Shown in pieces: positions 53,433-64,000 of a stretch of DNA of 64,000 nt (its first letter is position 1; the number at the start of each line of letters is the position of its first letter). A model generated the notes under the pieces. That model did not search any database. It was given only the letters and a program-made list of their open reading frames with translations, and was not told the DNA's origin. The stretch lies in the NCBI GenBank assembly GCA_033439255.1, contig CM065885.1, positions 1,922,001 to 1,986,000 of the forward strand. Reading direction: 5' to 3'. The translations under genes and the position numbers were made by a program. Origin of the DNA: Hericium rajendrae. Taxonomy: Eukaryota > Basidiomycota > Agaricomycetes > Russulales > Hericiaceae.

Positions 53433-56400
53433 CCCCCTCTCTAAGACGCACTTTCGCCTGGAGTGCGTGATGAGCATGGACGGGATCGAGGTAGATGAGT
53501 CCACGAAGATTGGGAGCCTTGAGTGCATGCGGATGGCGGGTGTAGAAGTCGGTGATTGCACCATGGGCATTGGAAAGGGAGGTACGTGAAAGCCACTGAT
53601 TTTCTGAATCAGGGTAGCCTGCCCATTTGACGAGATATTCAATGCCGCATTTGTTCCGAGTGAGACGAGCATCGAGGACAGACTCAACTTCGTACTCTTC
53701 CTCGCCCTCCACAAGGTCAGGTGGTGGTGCAGGGAAGTTGGGACCATGAGCATCGGTTTCCTTGTAAGGGGACAACAGGGACGTGTGGAACACCGGGTGG
53801 ATACGCCAGGTGGGTGGTAGCTTCAGTCGATAAGAGACTGGGCCCAGGACGTCAGTGATTTCGAAAGGTCCCAGGCGTCGATCAGCAAGCTTAGCTTTGG
53901 GTCGTGTGGTTTTGATGTTCTTGCCATCGAGCCAGACCTTGTCGCCAACCTGGAAGTGGATGGTGTCGTGCATATGGTCCTGGTTGTTGCGCTTCATGAG
54001 ATCAGCAGCTGTTTGAAGGCTGGCCTGGACCTCAGTGCAAAGTTGTTCGAGGTGACGGAAACGATCCTCGACGGCGGGTGTAGACGATGTGGGGTTGACA
54101 GTGGGGATGGCAGTGGGAATATAGCCGAGGAGCATTTCAAATGGAGCTCGGTTAGTGGCGCTGTGGATACGGTGGTTGTGCGAGAACTCAGCGTAAGGGA
54201 GCCATTGGACCCAATCATCCTGACGGTAGTTGCAGAAGGTACGAAGGAACTGCTCGAGTTCTTGATTGACGCGTTCTGACTCGCCATCGGTCTGTGGATG
54301 ATAGGCAGTGCTGAGGGAGGACTTGATACCAAGTTTGTCAAAGACACCACGCATGACTTTGCCTGCGTACTGTGGGCCACGATCAGAGATGAGGCGCTCC
54401 CAGAGGCCGTAGTTCCGATAAATCCTGTCAAAAAGGATGTCGACTGTGCCATCACTGGTAATGGTCTCGTTACAAGGAGTGAAGGAGACGTGCTTTGTAA
54501 AACGGTCGACGACCACATTGATGGAGTCATAGCCTTGGCATTCTGGGAGTTTGACGATGAAATCCGAGGTAATGTCTTGGAAGGGACGGGTAGGGATGGC
54601 ATTGGGGATTGTTTCAACATGGGGGCGGTGATTTTGAACCTTGGTGGCCTGGCAGGTAGCACAGCCATCGACATAATCACGAACGAAGACAGACATACCG
54701 GGCCACCAGTAGTTGCGACTGAGGAGCTCATAGGTCTTGTAGCGTCCAGGGTGACCAGCCATGGGAGTGTCGTGATGCAGCTTGACGATATCTTGCCGAA
54801 GGTCCTTGTCAGCAGGGATGTAGACTTTGCCACGAAAGAGGATGAGGCCATCCTCGTAGTTCCATTCTTGGAGGTTCTTGACGAGGGAGCGAGGACCGTT
54901 GTTCAGGATCACGTCAAGGGCTTGAACGACCTCAATATCCTTGGTCTTGGCATTGCGAATGCGTTGGCGAAGATCAGCATTGCCAATGGACTTGACAGCG
55001 GCTGGACGTGTAGCACGAATCTGGAAGTACTTGGGGTCGAGGAGGACACGATCTGAGTTGTCGTCGTCCACCCCCTCTCTATGGTCAGGTCGTCTCGACA
55101 TGGCATCTGGCCGGTGATGAATACCAGGCTTGTGGATCAAGGTGAAGTCAAAACGAGTGAGGAAGAGAGCCCAGCGAGCCTGACGACGACTCAGCTTTTG
55201 GGCGGACTTGAAGTATTCCAGGTTCTTATGGTCGGTCCAGATCTCCACAGTATGGGGAGAACCTTCCAGGTAGTGGCGCCAGGCTTCGAGGGCACGGATA
55301 ATGGCCAGGAGTTCCTTGTCGTAGATGTCGTAGTTGCGTTCAGGGGCAGTGAAGGCCTTGGAGATGTAAGCAACTGGGTGCCATTGCTCGTCCTCCCCGC
55401 GCTGGGATAGGATACCTCCTGTGGCATAGTCTGAGGCATCGACCTCAACCAAGTAGGGTTTGGACGGGTCAGGCATGATAAGGACTGGGGACGAGGTGAA
55501 CGCAGCTTTAAGAGCCTCAAAGGCATGTTGACATTCAGCAGACCAGGCCCAAGGATGGTCTTTCTTGGTAAGGTCAAACATGGGACGGGCGACTTTGGAG
55601 AAGTCCTGGATGAAGCGTCGATAGAAGTTGCCAAAGCCAACAAAGGACTGGACGTCCTTGACGTTACGGGGGGCAGGCCATTCAGCGATGCCTGCAACCT
55701 TGACGGGGTCCATGGCAAGCGTGTTATGGGAGACGATGAGACCGAGGAACTCAACGGAGGGCTGCTCAAAAGAGCACTTCTCTGGCTTGAGGAAGAGGTC
55801 ATTGTCCTGGAGGCGTTGGAGGACCTTGCGCACAAGGTCGCGATGTTCTTCGAGGGTTTCGGTGAAAATGAGGATATCGTCCATGTAGATGACGACTTTG
55901 CCCGTGTCGATGAGATCCTTGAAAAGTTCATTCATCATTCCTTGGAACGTGGCAGGGGAGTTTGTAAGACCAAAAAACATCACCAGGGGTTCAAAGAGAC
56001 CGCGGTTGGTTTTGAAGGCGGCTTTCCATTCGTCGCCCTCCTTGATGCGAACGTTGTTGTAACCCCAACGAACGTCCATCTTGGAGAAGACCTTGGCACC
56101 CTTGAGCTTGTCAACGAGTTCAGAGATGAGGGGCAGGGGATATTCATTCTTGATGGTGCCCTTGTTGAGGGTGCGATAGTCCTGGACGGGGCGTAGTTTT
56201 CCATCTTTTTTCTTGATAAAGAAGAAGGGACTCGCCATAGGGGATTTGGAAGGACGGATGTAGCCTTTTTTGACCTGGTCATCAAGGAATGAATCGAGGT
56301 CCTCCTGCTCAGTGGGAGCCATGGGATAGACCTTGCATGAACGGGGTTCAAAACCATCTTTCAGGTCGATGGCGTGATCCCAAGGGCGACGTTCAGGAAG

Positions 56401-57432
56401 GCGATGGGAGGATTCCTCATCGAAGATGGGTTGGAAATCCTGGTACTGAGGGGGAACCATCTCAGCAAAGGACTTCTCCGCAACATGGGCGGCCACACGC
56501 TCAGCCAGTTTCTGAGCATTGGTGAAAGAGCGACGGATACGGATGGTATGTTGGTAGTCTGGGTCGTCATCTGGAGGGGGTGGTGTGTCCCAGTCAGGGA
56601 GAACACCAGCTAGGCGAAGACCCTCTTCAACCCAGTCATCATCGACGTTAGGTCGCGGGTCATCATCCTCGGTAAACAGACGTGCAGGGACTTTGGACAG
56701 GTGGATGCGGCGAAGACGGACACCTTGGACTCGGCGAGCAGGGATCACGTATTTGGGAAGTGGGGCAGGAACAAATGGCGGGGGCAGTGGGAGCAATGGA
56801 GGGGGACAAGGTGGGGGGAGCAGTACAGCAGCGGTACTGAGGACTGGTGGACGAGGGGCTGATTGGCGGCGTTCTGAGCGAGTGGACAGGTTTTTGACCG
56901 GGGGCTTATTCAGGGTGCAAGAGGGAGGGCAGCGAGTCATGTCAACACGACGAGAGACCCAATCAATTTCAGGGTTGTGTTCCTGTAACCAATCGGTCCC
57001 AAGGATAATGTCATAGTCACCAATATCAACGAGATAGAACTCAGCTGTCTCCTCATGGAAGGACGTCGAGTCCTTGGCGTAAATGCGGATGTTCTGGTTG
57101 ACTGAATAGCGGACCCAGCCCATGATGTTTTCGGAGTTGTCCACGTTGCGAACGGGAAAGGGTTTAGGGAGTTTCTTGAGGGGGAACTGGTGTTTCTTGG
57201 CAAACTCGGGGTGCATAATGATGCCTTCTGCACCACTATCGAGAAGTGCCTCAGCGTCGATTTGTTTCTTGATCGGGGCAGTGATAATCTTGGCCTGGAG
57301 CGTAATGGACGGTGTCTGACGGTTGGGTGTGATAGCGGACATGCGCAAAGACGATGGATACGATTGCTCACAGGGGTCGGATAGTACAGAGAAGCGATTC
57401 GACGGATCAAAGAAATGTTTCTTGCCACCCAC
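53326..57432 (-). CDS. Chromovirus pol polyprotein (fossil)
   Basis: One frame of 1368 codons: protease (ALLDSGAEGI, near 57230), reverse transcriptase (VIYMDDILIF, near 55885), RNase H (DHKNLEYF region), HHCC integrase finger (YWWPGM...CATCQATK, near 54650-54720), DDE-type core and C-terminal chromodomain (VESVLDARLTRNK to VKWAGYPDSENQWL, near 53590-53700). It looks whole in this part. The last codons lie in the LTR, as is common in this group. Confidence 0.92.
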   Translation of the reverse strand: MGGKKHFFDPSNRFSVLSDPCEQSYPSSLRMSAITPNRQTPSITLQAKIITAPIKKQIDAEALLDSGAEGIIMHPEFAKKHQFPLKKLPKPFPVRNVDNSENIMGWVRYSVNQNIRIYAKDSTSFHEETAEFYLVDIGDYDIILGTDWLQEHNPEIDWVSRRVDMTRCPPSCTLNKPPVKNLSTRSERRQSAPRPPVLSTAAVLLPPPCPPPLLPLPPPFVPAPLPKYVIPARRVQGVRLRRIHLSKVPARLFTEDDDPRPNVDDDWVEEGLRLAGVLPDWDTPPPPDDDPDYQHTIRIRRSFTNAQKLAERVAAHVAEKSFAEMVPPQYQDFQPIFDEESSHRLPERRPWDHAIDLKDGFEPRSCKVYPMAPTEQEDLDSFLDDQVKKGYIRPSKSPMASPFFFIKKKDGKLRPVQDYRTLNKGTIKNEYPLPLISELVDKLKGAKVFSKMDVRWGYNNVRIKEGDEWKAAFKTNRGLFEPLVMFFGLTNSPATFQGMMNELFKDLIDTGKVVIYMDDILIFTETLEEHRDLVRKVLQRLQDNDLFLKPEKCSFEQPSVEFLGLIVSHNTLAMDPVKVAGIAEWPAPRNVKDVQSFVGFGNFYRRFIQDFSKVARPMFDLTKKDHPWAWSAECQHAFEALKAAFTSSPVLIMPDPSKPYLVEVDASDYATGGILSQRGEDEQWHPVAYISKAFTAPERNYDIYDKELLAIIRALEAWRHYLEGSPHTVEIWTDHKNLEYFKSAQKLSRRQARWALFLTRFDFTLIHKPGIHHRPDAMSRRPDHREGVDDDNSDRVLLDPKYFQIRATRPAAVKSIGNADLRQRIRNAKTKDIEVVQALDVILNNGPRSLVKNLQEWNYEDGLILFRGKVYIPADKDLRQDIVKLHHDTPMAGHPGRYKTYELLSRNYWWPGMSVFVRDYVDGCATCQATKVQNHRPHVETIPNAIPTRPFQDITSDFIVKLPECQGYDSINVVVDRFTKHVSFTPCNETITSDGTVDILFDRIYRNYGLWERLISDRGPQYAGKVMRGVFDKLGIKSSLSTAYHPQTDGESERVNQELEQFLRTFCNYRQDDWVQWLPYAEFSHNHRIHSATNRAPFEMLLGYIPTAIPTVNPTSSTPAVEDRFRHLEQLCTEVQASLQTAADLMKRNNQDHMHDTIHFQVGDKVWLDGKNIKTTRPKAKLADRRLGPFEITDVLGPVSYRLKLPPTWRIHPVFHTSLLSPYKETDAHGPNFPAPPPDLVEGEEEYEVESVLDARLTRNKCGIEYLVKWAGYPDSENQWLSRTSLSNAHGAITDFYTRHPHALKAPNLRGLIYLDPVHAHHALQAKVRLREGVMSRIAPFLSAFFSAIKASRRSCAPAAPSHVHFLT

Positions 57433-57739
57433 GGACGACGTGACCGGGGGGCGCTTTAAAAACCCTCAACCATATCCTTTAATGCAGCCTTTGCCTCTTC
57501 CCTCTCTTCCTCGCTCAAGTCCTTCAACTGCGACGATAAGTCGGCGATGGACCTGTTGATGGCGGGGACAGCGAGGGCGGCGGCTGCATCTTCTGGAGCT
57601 ACTCCCGGGGCAGAGCCGGTTTCTAGCGCTCGGACACGAGGGGTTGGGGCACGGGGGTTGGAGTCGGCATTGAGGGGGCAGTCGCGGAAGCCATGGCCCT
57701 TTTGGAGGCAGCGGAAGCAACCGCCCTCACGCCTGAGGC

Positions 57740-58315
57740 TGTAACGGGTGCCACGTGATGAGACGCGACGACGCGGACCTCTGAGGCAGCCGGGCCGGGG
57801 AAGGCCGCCTACTCGATTAGGTAGTCAAGCCACACCGGTCGAACCTACTGTACAGTATCTTGCGGACTTCGAATCTTATTCAGTAGGTACTTAGAGTAGC
57901 CCCAGGAGGGAGGAAAATCATCTTGTCAACTACCTTCTTTCGAATCCCATTTCCCTTCTTTCTTGTTTTCTCCCTCTCAAACGACGTCTGCGCGCGCGCT
58001 TCTAAACGAGCGCCCGCGCCTTGCTTCCGAACGAGGAAGTCGAAGCGCGCCCACAAACGCAAACCCGGCCAAAGGCCGTCCTTGGTGAGTGTACGTCTTC
58101 GACTCCTCTTCCTTTCACGACCGTCGTCCGAGGTACAAGGCGAGTTCGCCTGCCTCGTCCTCCGTCTCCTAGAAGCCTTCGTCGAGCCGAACTGAGATTT
58201 CTCGTTCGACTTGGCTTGGGCGCCTCGCGTAGACTCGAGGGCCGCGTACACCTCAGTTCCCCAACGTCCGCTAGCTACGGTTAGGACTCCCGGTACTTGC
58301 GACCGTTGCGTCACA
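57740..58315 (+). repeat. 5' LTR of the right-edge chromovirus
   Basis: 576 bp with TGTAACGG...GCGTCACA ends. Confidence 0.8.
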
Positions 58316-58386
58316 AAGGTGGACATATCCGGAAGTCCTTCACCCCTAGCCGACGATCTTTCTTTCAAGTTCCAAAAGCTTTCAGC

Positions 58387-60759
58387 ATGGCCCCCAAGAC
58401 TCGTAGCGTTAGAGCGGATCCGCCCTTAGCTCCAACGCCGGCCCCGTCCCCAGTCGCGCCAGACAGGGAAGACGACGCTGGAGATTCCTCTCTCGCCCTA
58501 CCGTCCTTGGATACCGAAGAGGCGAATTCGCCTCGTCGGGACCCCCCTCCTCACCTCGGGCTACCGCCTGCCGACGACACGCTGTCAACCTCACGCGGGT
58601 CAAACGAAGACCCCCCCGAGCTCGCCCTTCACGTTGCCGCGGTGGCCGCCATTTACGAGGAATTCCAACAAACCCTCGTCGATCGTGCTCTCCTGCCCGA
58701 GTATATAGCTAACCGCGATTTCGCGAGCTATAACGAAGCAGTCATCGTTAATCGCGGAATTCGATCGGACGGCTCCCCGCACTTCCAGTTGTCCTTCACC
58801 GAGGCCTCCATATTACACACCCTCGTGGAACGTTTGCAGGGCTTCCTCGATCGCTTGTTTGACTTATTCCCTCCGGAGACGCGAGCGGGTCGAACGGCAT
58901 ACCAGATCGACCCCGAGTTTCGACTACAGAGCGTCTTAGAAGGTTGCGAATCCGCCATGCAAGTTTTCATGAATTGGCAAGCCCTAGGATACCGTCTACA
59001 GCGTGGCGCTCGATTTGTGGAGAAATACCGCCAGGAGTTCGCCACGGACCAAAGGCCCGCATCTCCCGCTTCGTCCACTGCTTCGAGCCTGCTAGCTCGC
59101 CGCCAGACCGCCGTTCATTCAGAGTACCTCCGTCAACTTTACGCTTCAAAGTCTATCAAAACGAGACTTCCCGTTCATCGCCAGGAGCTCCTCACGCAGG
59201 ACCCGCCTGTCTCGTTACGGGCCATCATCCCAGTCCCCAACGAGGTCAGGAACTTGGATTGCCCTCCATACCCATCCGAACGGGACAGGTCCGTAGCGCC
59301 GCTAACTACGTCCGCGCCCGCCGCTTCCGGGCAAGCATCGCTGTCCCAAGCGGAAGTATCGGCCGTGGATCAGGAGCTGTCAATAGTCGAAGGCGACTCG
59401 ACCTATCGAGGCCCAGATTACTCCCAGCGATACGATCCGCGTAACGAGAGCGGGGCTACGTTCGACAACGGCCTACGAGGACGTCCTAGCTCCACAGCGC
59501 CTCCGCAAGTTCCTGCTGCCCGACGACCTCGACCTTCCAACGTTATCTACGGTTTAGCGCAACAATCGCGCATACCCGGCGCGGGAGATCTCCCTATAAC
59601 CCCGGCCAGGCCGTTCGGAACTGCTGCGATTCCGCCGCCGTTCCCAGCTCCTGCGACCGTAGAACTGCCCCAAGGGGCTTGGTCAGCCCAAGACGCCTCA
59701 GCTCACTTTGCCAGGGCTCGACGGAATGCGTCTGACCCCAGTCAGATCCTCCTCAGCTCCGCTTCCACTGCGAGCATGCTCTCCAGAATGAAAAGCTCTC
59801 CAGCCCCCTCTCATCATTCCTCCGCTCACGACGGATCAGGCAACGGAGGGCGTCCGCCTCCGGCACCAGGGGGGGCTGGAGATCCCAGTGATCCAGGAAG
59901 TCCTGGTGGACCAGGGGGGCACGGTGGAAACGGGGGAGGGCCACCTCCTCCGGGAAACCCTAACCATCCAGCTCCTCGACCTCAAGGAGTCCCCTACCAC
60001 GGGGGTCCTCCCGACGGGACGGGCCCACCTGCTCCGCCTCCGCCTCCGCCAGTGCCGGGAGTCGCAGCTCAGCCCGCTCCCTATTATCAGGATAATCGGG
60101 GTCCTCGCCTTAAAGAAGTTCTCAACCCGAGCGATTTGCCGAGTTGGAACGGGAGTTCCTACACCGCCGTTCACTATTTTACAGAAGTCCAACAGTTCGC
60201 TTCAATGGGAGGTTCCCTGCCCGAGGTCATGGGCCGGTGGCTTTGGCGCCGCCTCGACGAAGGCTCATCGATTCGTCGCTGGTACATGCTCCTTCACGAC
60301 GAATTAAAGGATTATATGTCCTCGCATTACCTTAACTGGTTGCAGGGCATCAAAACATACTGGCTTGGTGACAAATGGATGCTCGACCGGCAGATCGAGT
60401 TCTCCGAGATGCACTATCGCCAGAAGCGCCACGAGAACGAATCCCCCACGGACTTCATTACTCGCCGCCTCACTTACGCTCGCATGATCATGGGCACGGG
60501 TCTTGACGGCGCAGAAGAAGTTCGTTTAGTGTTGCGTAACGCGAGCCCCGAGTGGCACAATATCCTTTACGCCTCCTCGGTCAATAACGTGGCTGAGCTC
60601 ATGCAGCGAGTCCGCTTGCAGGAAGCTCAGCTGCGTGCGGCTCACCGCGGTCGGGGCTCTGATGTCGTTACTCGGGACGAGCTGAATACCCTCCTCGATA
60701 GTCGTCTCCGCGGACGGAACGAAGGAGGATCGGCGCGACGTCCCTTCTTTGGGAAATGA
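58387..60759 (+). CDS. gag of the right-edge chromovirus (fossil)
   Basis: It starts MAPKTRSVRADPP. An acidic/Pro-rich N-terminus is followed by a helical part, a Gly/Pro-rich linker (about 59830-60100) and a capsid-like C-terminal region (LPSWNGSSYTAVHYF...; compare LPSWDGDKKTAMNFF in the other element). The knuckle follows near 61001. Confidence 0.85.
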   Translation: MAPKTRSVRADPPLAPTPAPSPVAPDREDDAGDSSLALPSLDTEEANSPRRDPPPHLGLPPADDTLSTSRGSNEDPPELALHVAAVAAIYEEFQQTLVDRALLPEYIANRDFASYNEAVIVNRGIRSDGSPHFQLSFTEASILHTLVERLQGFLDRLFDLFPPETRAGRTAYQIDPEFRLQSVLEGCESAMQVFMNWQALGYRLQRGARFVEKYRQEFATDQRPASPASSTASSLLARRQTAVHSEYLRQLYASKSIKTRLPVHRQELLTQDPPVSLRAIIPVPNEVRNLDCPPYPSERDRSVAPLTTSAPAASGQASLSQAEVSAVDQELSIVEGDSTYRGPDYSQRYDPRNESGATFDNGLRGRPSSTAPPQVPAARRPRPSNVIYGLAQQSRIPGAGDLPITPARPFGTAAIPPPFPAPATVELPQGAWSAQDASAHFARARRNASDPSQILLSSASTASMLSRMKSSPAPSHHSSAHDGSGNGGRPPPAPGGAGDPSDPGSPGGPGGHGGNGGGPPPPGNPNHPAPRPQGVPYHGGPPDGTGPPAPPPPPPVPGVAAQPAPYYQDNRGPRLKEVLNPSDLPSWNGSSYTAVHYFTEVQQFASMGGSLPEVMGRWLWRRLDEGSSIRRWYMLLHDELKDYMSSHYLNWLQGIKTYWLGDKWMLDRQIEFSEMHYRQKRHENESPTDFITRRLTYARMIMGTGLDGAEEVRLVLRNASPEWHNILYASSVNNVAELMQRVRLQEAQLRAAHRGRGSDVVTRDELNTLLDSRLRGRNEGGSARRPFFGK

Positions 60760-60989
60760 CGCACCGCCAATACTGCCACCGCTGAAGATGACGACGAAGG
60801 ATTCCCAGTTTCCGTAGAGGAGGAGGAAGACGCTTTAGCGGAAGCCTCTCAAAGGTCGTACGACAACGACGATTGCGTCGATGGCGCGTCCGCCGAGGCT
60901 TTCGCGAATGAAGCAAAATGCCAACGACCGCCGCCCAAAGGGGGCTACCCCTTTCCAAAGGCGGATCAAGTCAAATCGTCTCGCAAGCC

Positions 60990-63900
60990 TCCTTCCCCGT
61001 GCAAAGTCTGTGGCAGCCACAATCATTGGGACAAGGAGTGTCCTCATTGGTCTTATTACGATGCTAGGAAGACCGCCAATCGGTTAGAAGGATTTGAGGA
61101 GTCCCTTAGGACGAAAAAAGAAGAAGATGTATATACAAAAGCCTTTGAAGCTCTTCTTGCCGAATCTATCTCTTCAGCCTATGTGGATGTGGCCGCGCTT
61201 GACGCGGACATGCGTGACTTGCGTGAACGATCCGAGCCAACTCCCGCCAAGTCGGCCTTTCTGTCGCGTGCTCCGTATGTCGAGGAAATAGAGGACGAGC
61301 ACTTCGCCGACCTCCGATCTCGAACGCCTCGACCAAACGGCCCTCTCTTAGAAGAGGTCCATCCAGCCAGCCGCTCCGTTGTTGATCTCCCCAAAAGGCG
61401 ATTTGCCTTGCCGGGACGCAACGCGGCGGGCGTATCCGTGCTTTCGATGCCTGGCTGGGTGCTGAGCCGTCGGGGAACGCCTCTCGACCTTAGACTCGAC
61501 TCCGGAGCGGATATCACTCTGTTATCGGAATCCTTTTATAAGACACTGCGCGACGCTCCGCCCCTCAAACGCGGTCTCAAACTCCAGTTGCTCCAATTAA
61601 CGGCGAAAGACGCGCAGCTCCTGGGATATGTGAATTTGCCTATCTTCATGGAAGCTGCCAATGGTGAAATCCTGCGCCTAGAAGCGGAAGCCTATGTCGT
61701 TTCGGGGATGACGGTCCCCATCCTCCTCGGTGAGGATTTCCATCAAACGTATGAGCTTACGGTCGCCCGGCCGAGCTCTGGCACCACTGTCACTTTCGGA
61801 GACACTGGTTATAGTGTTCTCGCTAGTCCATGCCAACAGACCAAGGACCGCCATCTCGTAGCTCGCGCCAAAGGTTACCCCCTTGCCTGTTTCGTCAAAG
61901 CGAAATCGCACCGTCGAGCCAAGGCACGTCGTCGTGCCGCAAAGCTCAAGTTCGGCGGCGAGTTGCGGTTAGTCCGTGTCAAACGAGACACTAAAGTTCC
62001 GGCGGGTACCGTACACAAAGTCGAGGTTGAAGCTCCCTTCCTGGACGATCGGACTTGGCTCGTCGAGAAGGCGATCGTTGCCAACTCTGAGGACCCCGTC
62101 TTCGCCACTCCTAACACACTTATGACGGGCTCGTTTCCATTCGTCCCCATCGCTAATACATCTTCACGTCCGAAGTATCTACGCAAAGGCGACATCGTGG
62201 GACAGCTCGTCGATCCGACGGAGTTCTTGGACACCCCGAAGGACCGCGCACATCTCAGCGTCCTACTCGAACATGCGCAGAAGACGGCCATCATCGTCGA
62301 GGCTTGCATGGCTACTGGCGATTCGCGCGCCATGCCCTCTGAAGATTCGGCCTCCGAGGAGCAATGGGGGCCTAAGACGGCGGAAGTCCCTGACCCCACA
62401 GTCTACCCCTCCTCCGAATTGGAGGACCTGTTGGATGTAGGGGAACTCCCGCCGCACTTGCATGCCAAAGCATGGGACATGCTGCACTGCCGAGCTGGCG
62501 CGTTCGGATTAGATGGTCGCCTGGGCCAACACCCGGCACGAGTACATATCCGAACTCAGGACGGTCAAGTCCCTATAGCAGTGCCTATGTACGGGACTTC
62601 CCCAGCGAAGCGGGAAGTGATTGATGAACAACTCGATAAGTGGTTCGAGCAAGGCGTCATCGAACCTTCTCGTAGTCCCTGGAGTGCTCCCGTCGTCATC
62701 GTCTATCGCAACAATAAGCCACGATTTTGTGTGGACTACCGTCGCCTTAATGCTGTCACTATCCCGGATGAATTCCCTATCCCTCGCCAGTCCGAAATTC
62801 TGTCTTCCTTGTCGGGTGCGCAAGTTTTGTCCTCCCTAGATGCCCTCTCTGGCTTCACCCAACTTGAAATGGCCCCCGAAGACGTAGAAAAGACAGCTTT
62901 CCGCACTCATCGGGGCCTGTTCCAATTCCTACGGATGCCATTCGGCCTGCGCAATGGACCTTCCATCTTCCAACGCGTCATGCAGGGCATCCTCGCGCCG
63001 TACTTGTGGCTCTTCTGCTTGGTTTACATTGACGATATCGTCATTTACTCCAAATCGCATGAAGAGCACATTGATCACTTGGATAAGGTCCTGGAAGCCA
63101 TCGAGAGAGCCGGCCTCACCTTGAGCCCTTCCAAGTGTCACATGTTCTACAGCTCCATCATCCTTCTAGGCCATAAAGTCTCCCGTCTCGGGTTGTCTAC
63201 TCACCGCGCCAAAGTTGAGAAGATCCTGACCATGCCACGCCCTACGAAAGTCAGCGATTTGCGGACTTTCCTGGGTCTGGCCGTCTACTTCTCTACCTTC
63301 CTGCCCCACTATGCTAGCATGGCGACTCCCTTGTTTCAGCTCACGCGCAAGGGTGTCCGCTGGTCATGGGACTCAGAAGAGGAACACGCTTTCCAGAGTA
63401 TCAAGTCTTCTCTCGCTGAAGCGCCCGTTCTAGGCCACCCAGCACAAGGCTCCCCATATCGCTTGTATACCGATGCATCGGCGGACGGCCTCGGGTGCAC
63501 GCTCCAACAAGTCCAACGCATCCAAGTCAAGGACCTTCGTGGCACCAAAGCATACGATCGGCTGAAACGCGCTTATGACAACGGTCTTGCCGTCCCGAAA
63601 TTTGTGACGTGTATCGCTTCATCAGACATGCCTGACTCTTTTGCCTCCACATGGGCCGCCTCCTTGGACGACACGTTCGTTTTCGTCGAGCGTGTCATTG
63701 CCTATTGGAGCCGCACTTTCAAACCCGCCGAACGAAATTACTCGGCGACTGAGCGCGAGGCCCTTGCCGCGAAAGAGGCCCTCGTAAAATTCCAGCCTTT
63801 CATCGAAGGCGAGCGCATCGTCCTCGTCACCGACCACGCTGCCCTGCAGTGGGCTCGCACGTACAAGAATAGCAATCGCCGTCTCGCCGCGTGGGGCACT

Positions 63901-64000
63901 GTTTTCTCCGCTTACCTGCCCTATCTGGAGATTGTTCACCGACCGGGATGGGTCCACTCCAACGTCGACCCCTTATCTTGCCTTCTTCAACATGTTCCCT
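60990..64000 (+). CDS. Protease, RT and RNase H region of the right-edge chromovirus (fossil, partial)
   Basis: In order: knuckle CKVCGSHNHWDKEC, protease LDSGADITLLS, RT with PFGLRNGPSIFQR and VYIDDIVIYS, RNase H YTDASADGLGCTLQ and VIAYWSRTF. Integrase would lie beyond the window. Confidence 0.88.

Larger units (their letters stand above)
53056..57739 (-). mobile_element. Ty3/Gypsy chromovirus, minus strand, interrupted in gag
   Basis: The 3' LTR (about 53056-53432) is followed to the right by pol (53326-57432) and the end of gag with a CCHC knuckle (CFRCLQKGHGFRDC, near 57690-57730). A purine tract (AGAGAGGGGG on the minus strand) abuts the LTR. At 57740 another chromovirus has inserted, so the rest of gag and the 5' LTR should resume beyond the window. 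The pol frame is long and open, so apart from the insertion it looks rather young. Confidence 0.85.
57740..64000 (+). mobile_element. Ty3/Gypsy chromovirus-like element, plus strand, runs off the window
   Basis: The 5' LTR (57740-58315) interrupts the gag of the minus-strand element. Then come a primer-site region AAGGTGGACATATCCGG, gag (58387-60759), a knuckle region (about 61001-61042), protease (near 61495), RT (YIDD near 63025) and RNase H (from about 63465), still open at the end. The pre-insertion 5 bases are GAGGC (57735-57739) and should repeat after the missing 3' LTR. What is visible has at most a few breaks. It is the closest relative in the window of the chromovirus at 27365, by gag, RT and RNase H motifs. 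Confidence 0.88.

Noticed and set aside
54298-56196. Plus-strand frames up to 252 codons opposite chromovirus pol
   Set aside because: Mirror frames of the minus-strand RT/integrase sequence.

Overview
The window looks like a piece of a basidiomycete (Agaricomycete-type) nuclear genome. Host genes are split by many short introns of about 45-70 bp with GT/AG (sometimes GC/AG) ends. The gene families are fungal: a Bmt2-type rRNA methyltransferase, DUF6534 membrane proteins, a C2-NACHT-WD40 NLR and a flavin monooxygenase. The transposons are mostly Ty3/Gypsy chromoviruses. No tRNA, rRNA or CRISPR array was found.

Left part (1-21.9 kb), host region. A minus-strand LTR element is cut by the window edge (1-630). 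BMT2 follows (988-2009). Three related DUF6534 genes lie at 3360-5537, 6304-8477 and 15906-18090. A complete 14-exon NTF2-like/flavin monooxygenase gene lies at 10670-13306. The spaces between them hold broken, duplicated pieces, including two fragments of the exon-junction gene mago nashi (about 14460-14930 and 19423-19750) and a duplicated minus-strand block (13440-13700 and 18580-18840).

Centre (21.9-52.4 kb), one AT-rich NLR gene blown apart by transposons. The 5' part (21878-26101) encodes an N-terminal region, a C2 domain, a NACHT domain and the first WD40 repeats. The rest of the WD40 array and the C-terminus are at 51120-52380. Between them sits a 25-kb nest. A minus-strand gag-only LTR element (26102-51119) carries a plus-strand chromovirus (27365-44059) and a 3.1-kb element with TIR-like ends (44479-47591). 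The chromovirus has itself received a 401-bp MITE (in its 5' LTR), a 2.2-kb insertion with one clean 428-aa ORF (in its RNase H region), and a 2.8-kb mini LTR element encoding a Glu-Gly-repeat protein (in its 3' LTR). Target-site duplications and matching net LTR lengths (531 bp each for the chromovirus) support this order.

Right part (52.4-64 kb). A minus-strand chromovirus (53056-57739) is interrupted in gag by a plus-strand chromovirus (57740 to beyond the window end).

The host genes do not form an obvious pathway. BMT2 is housekeeping. The DUF6534 family, the NLR and the monooxygenase are accessory genes in a duplicating, transposon-rich neighbourhood. The best candidates for undescribed biology are the small cargo-bearing elements in the nest (the EG-repeat mini LTR element, the 428-aa insertion, and the TIR element with a spliced, apparently non-coding transcription unit).
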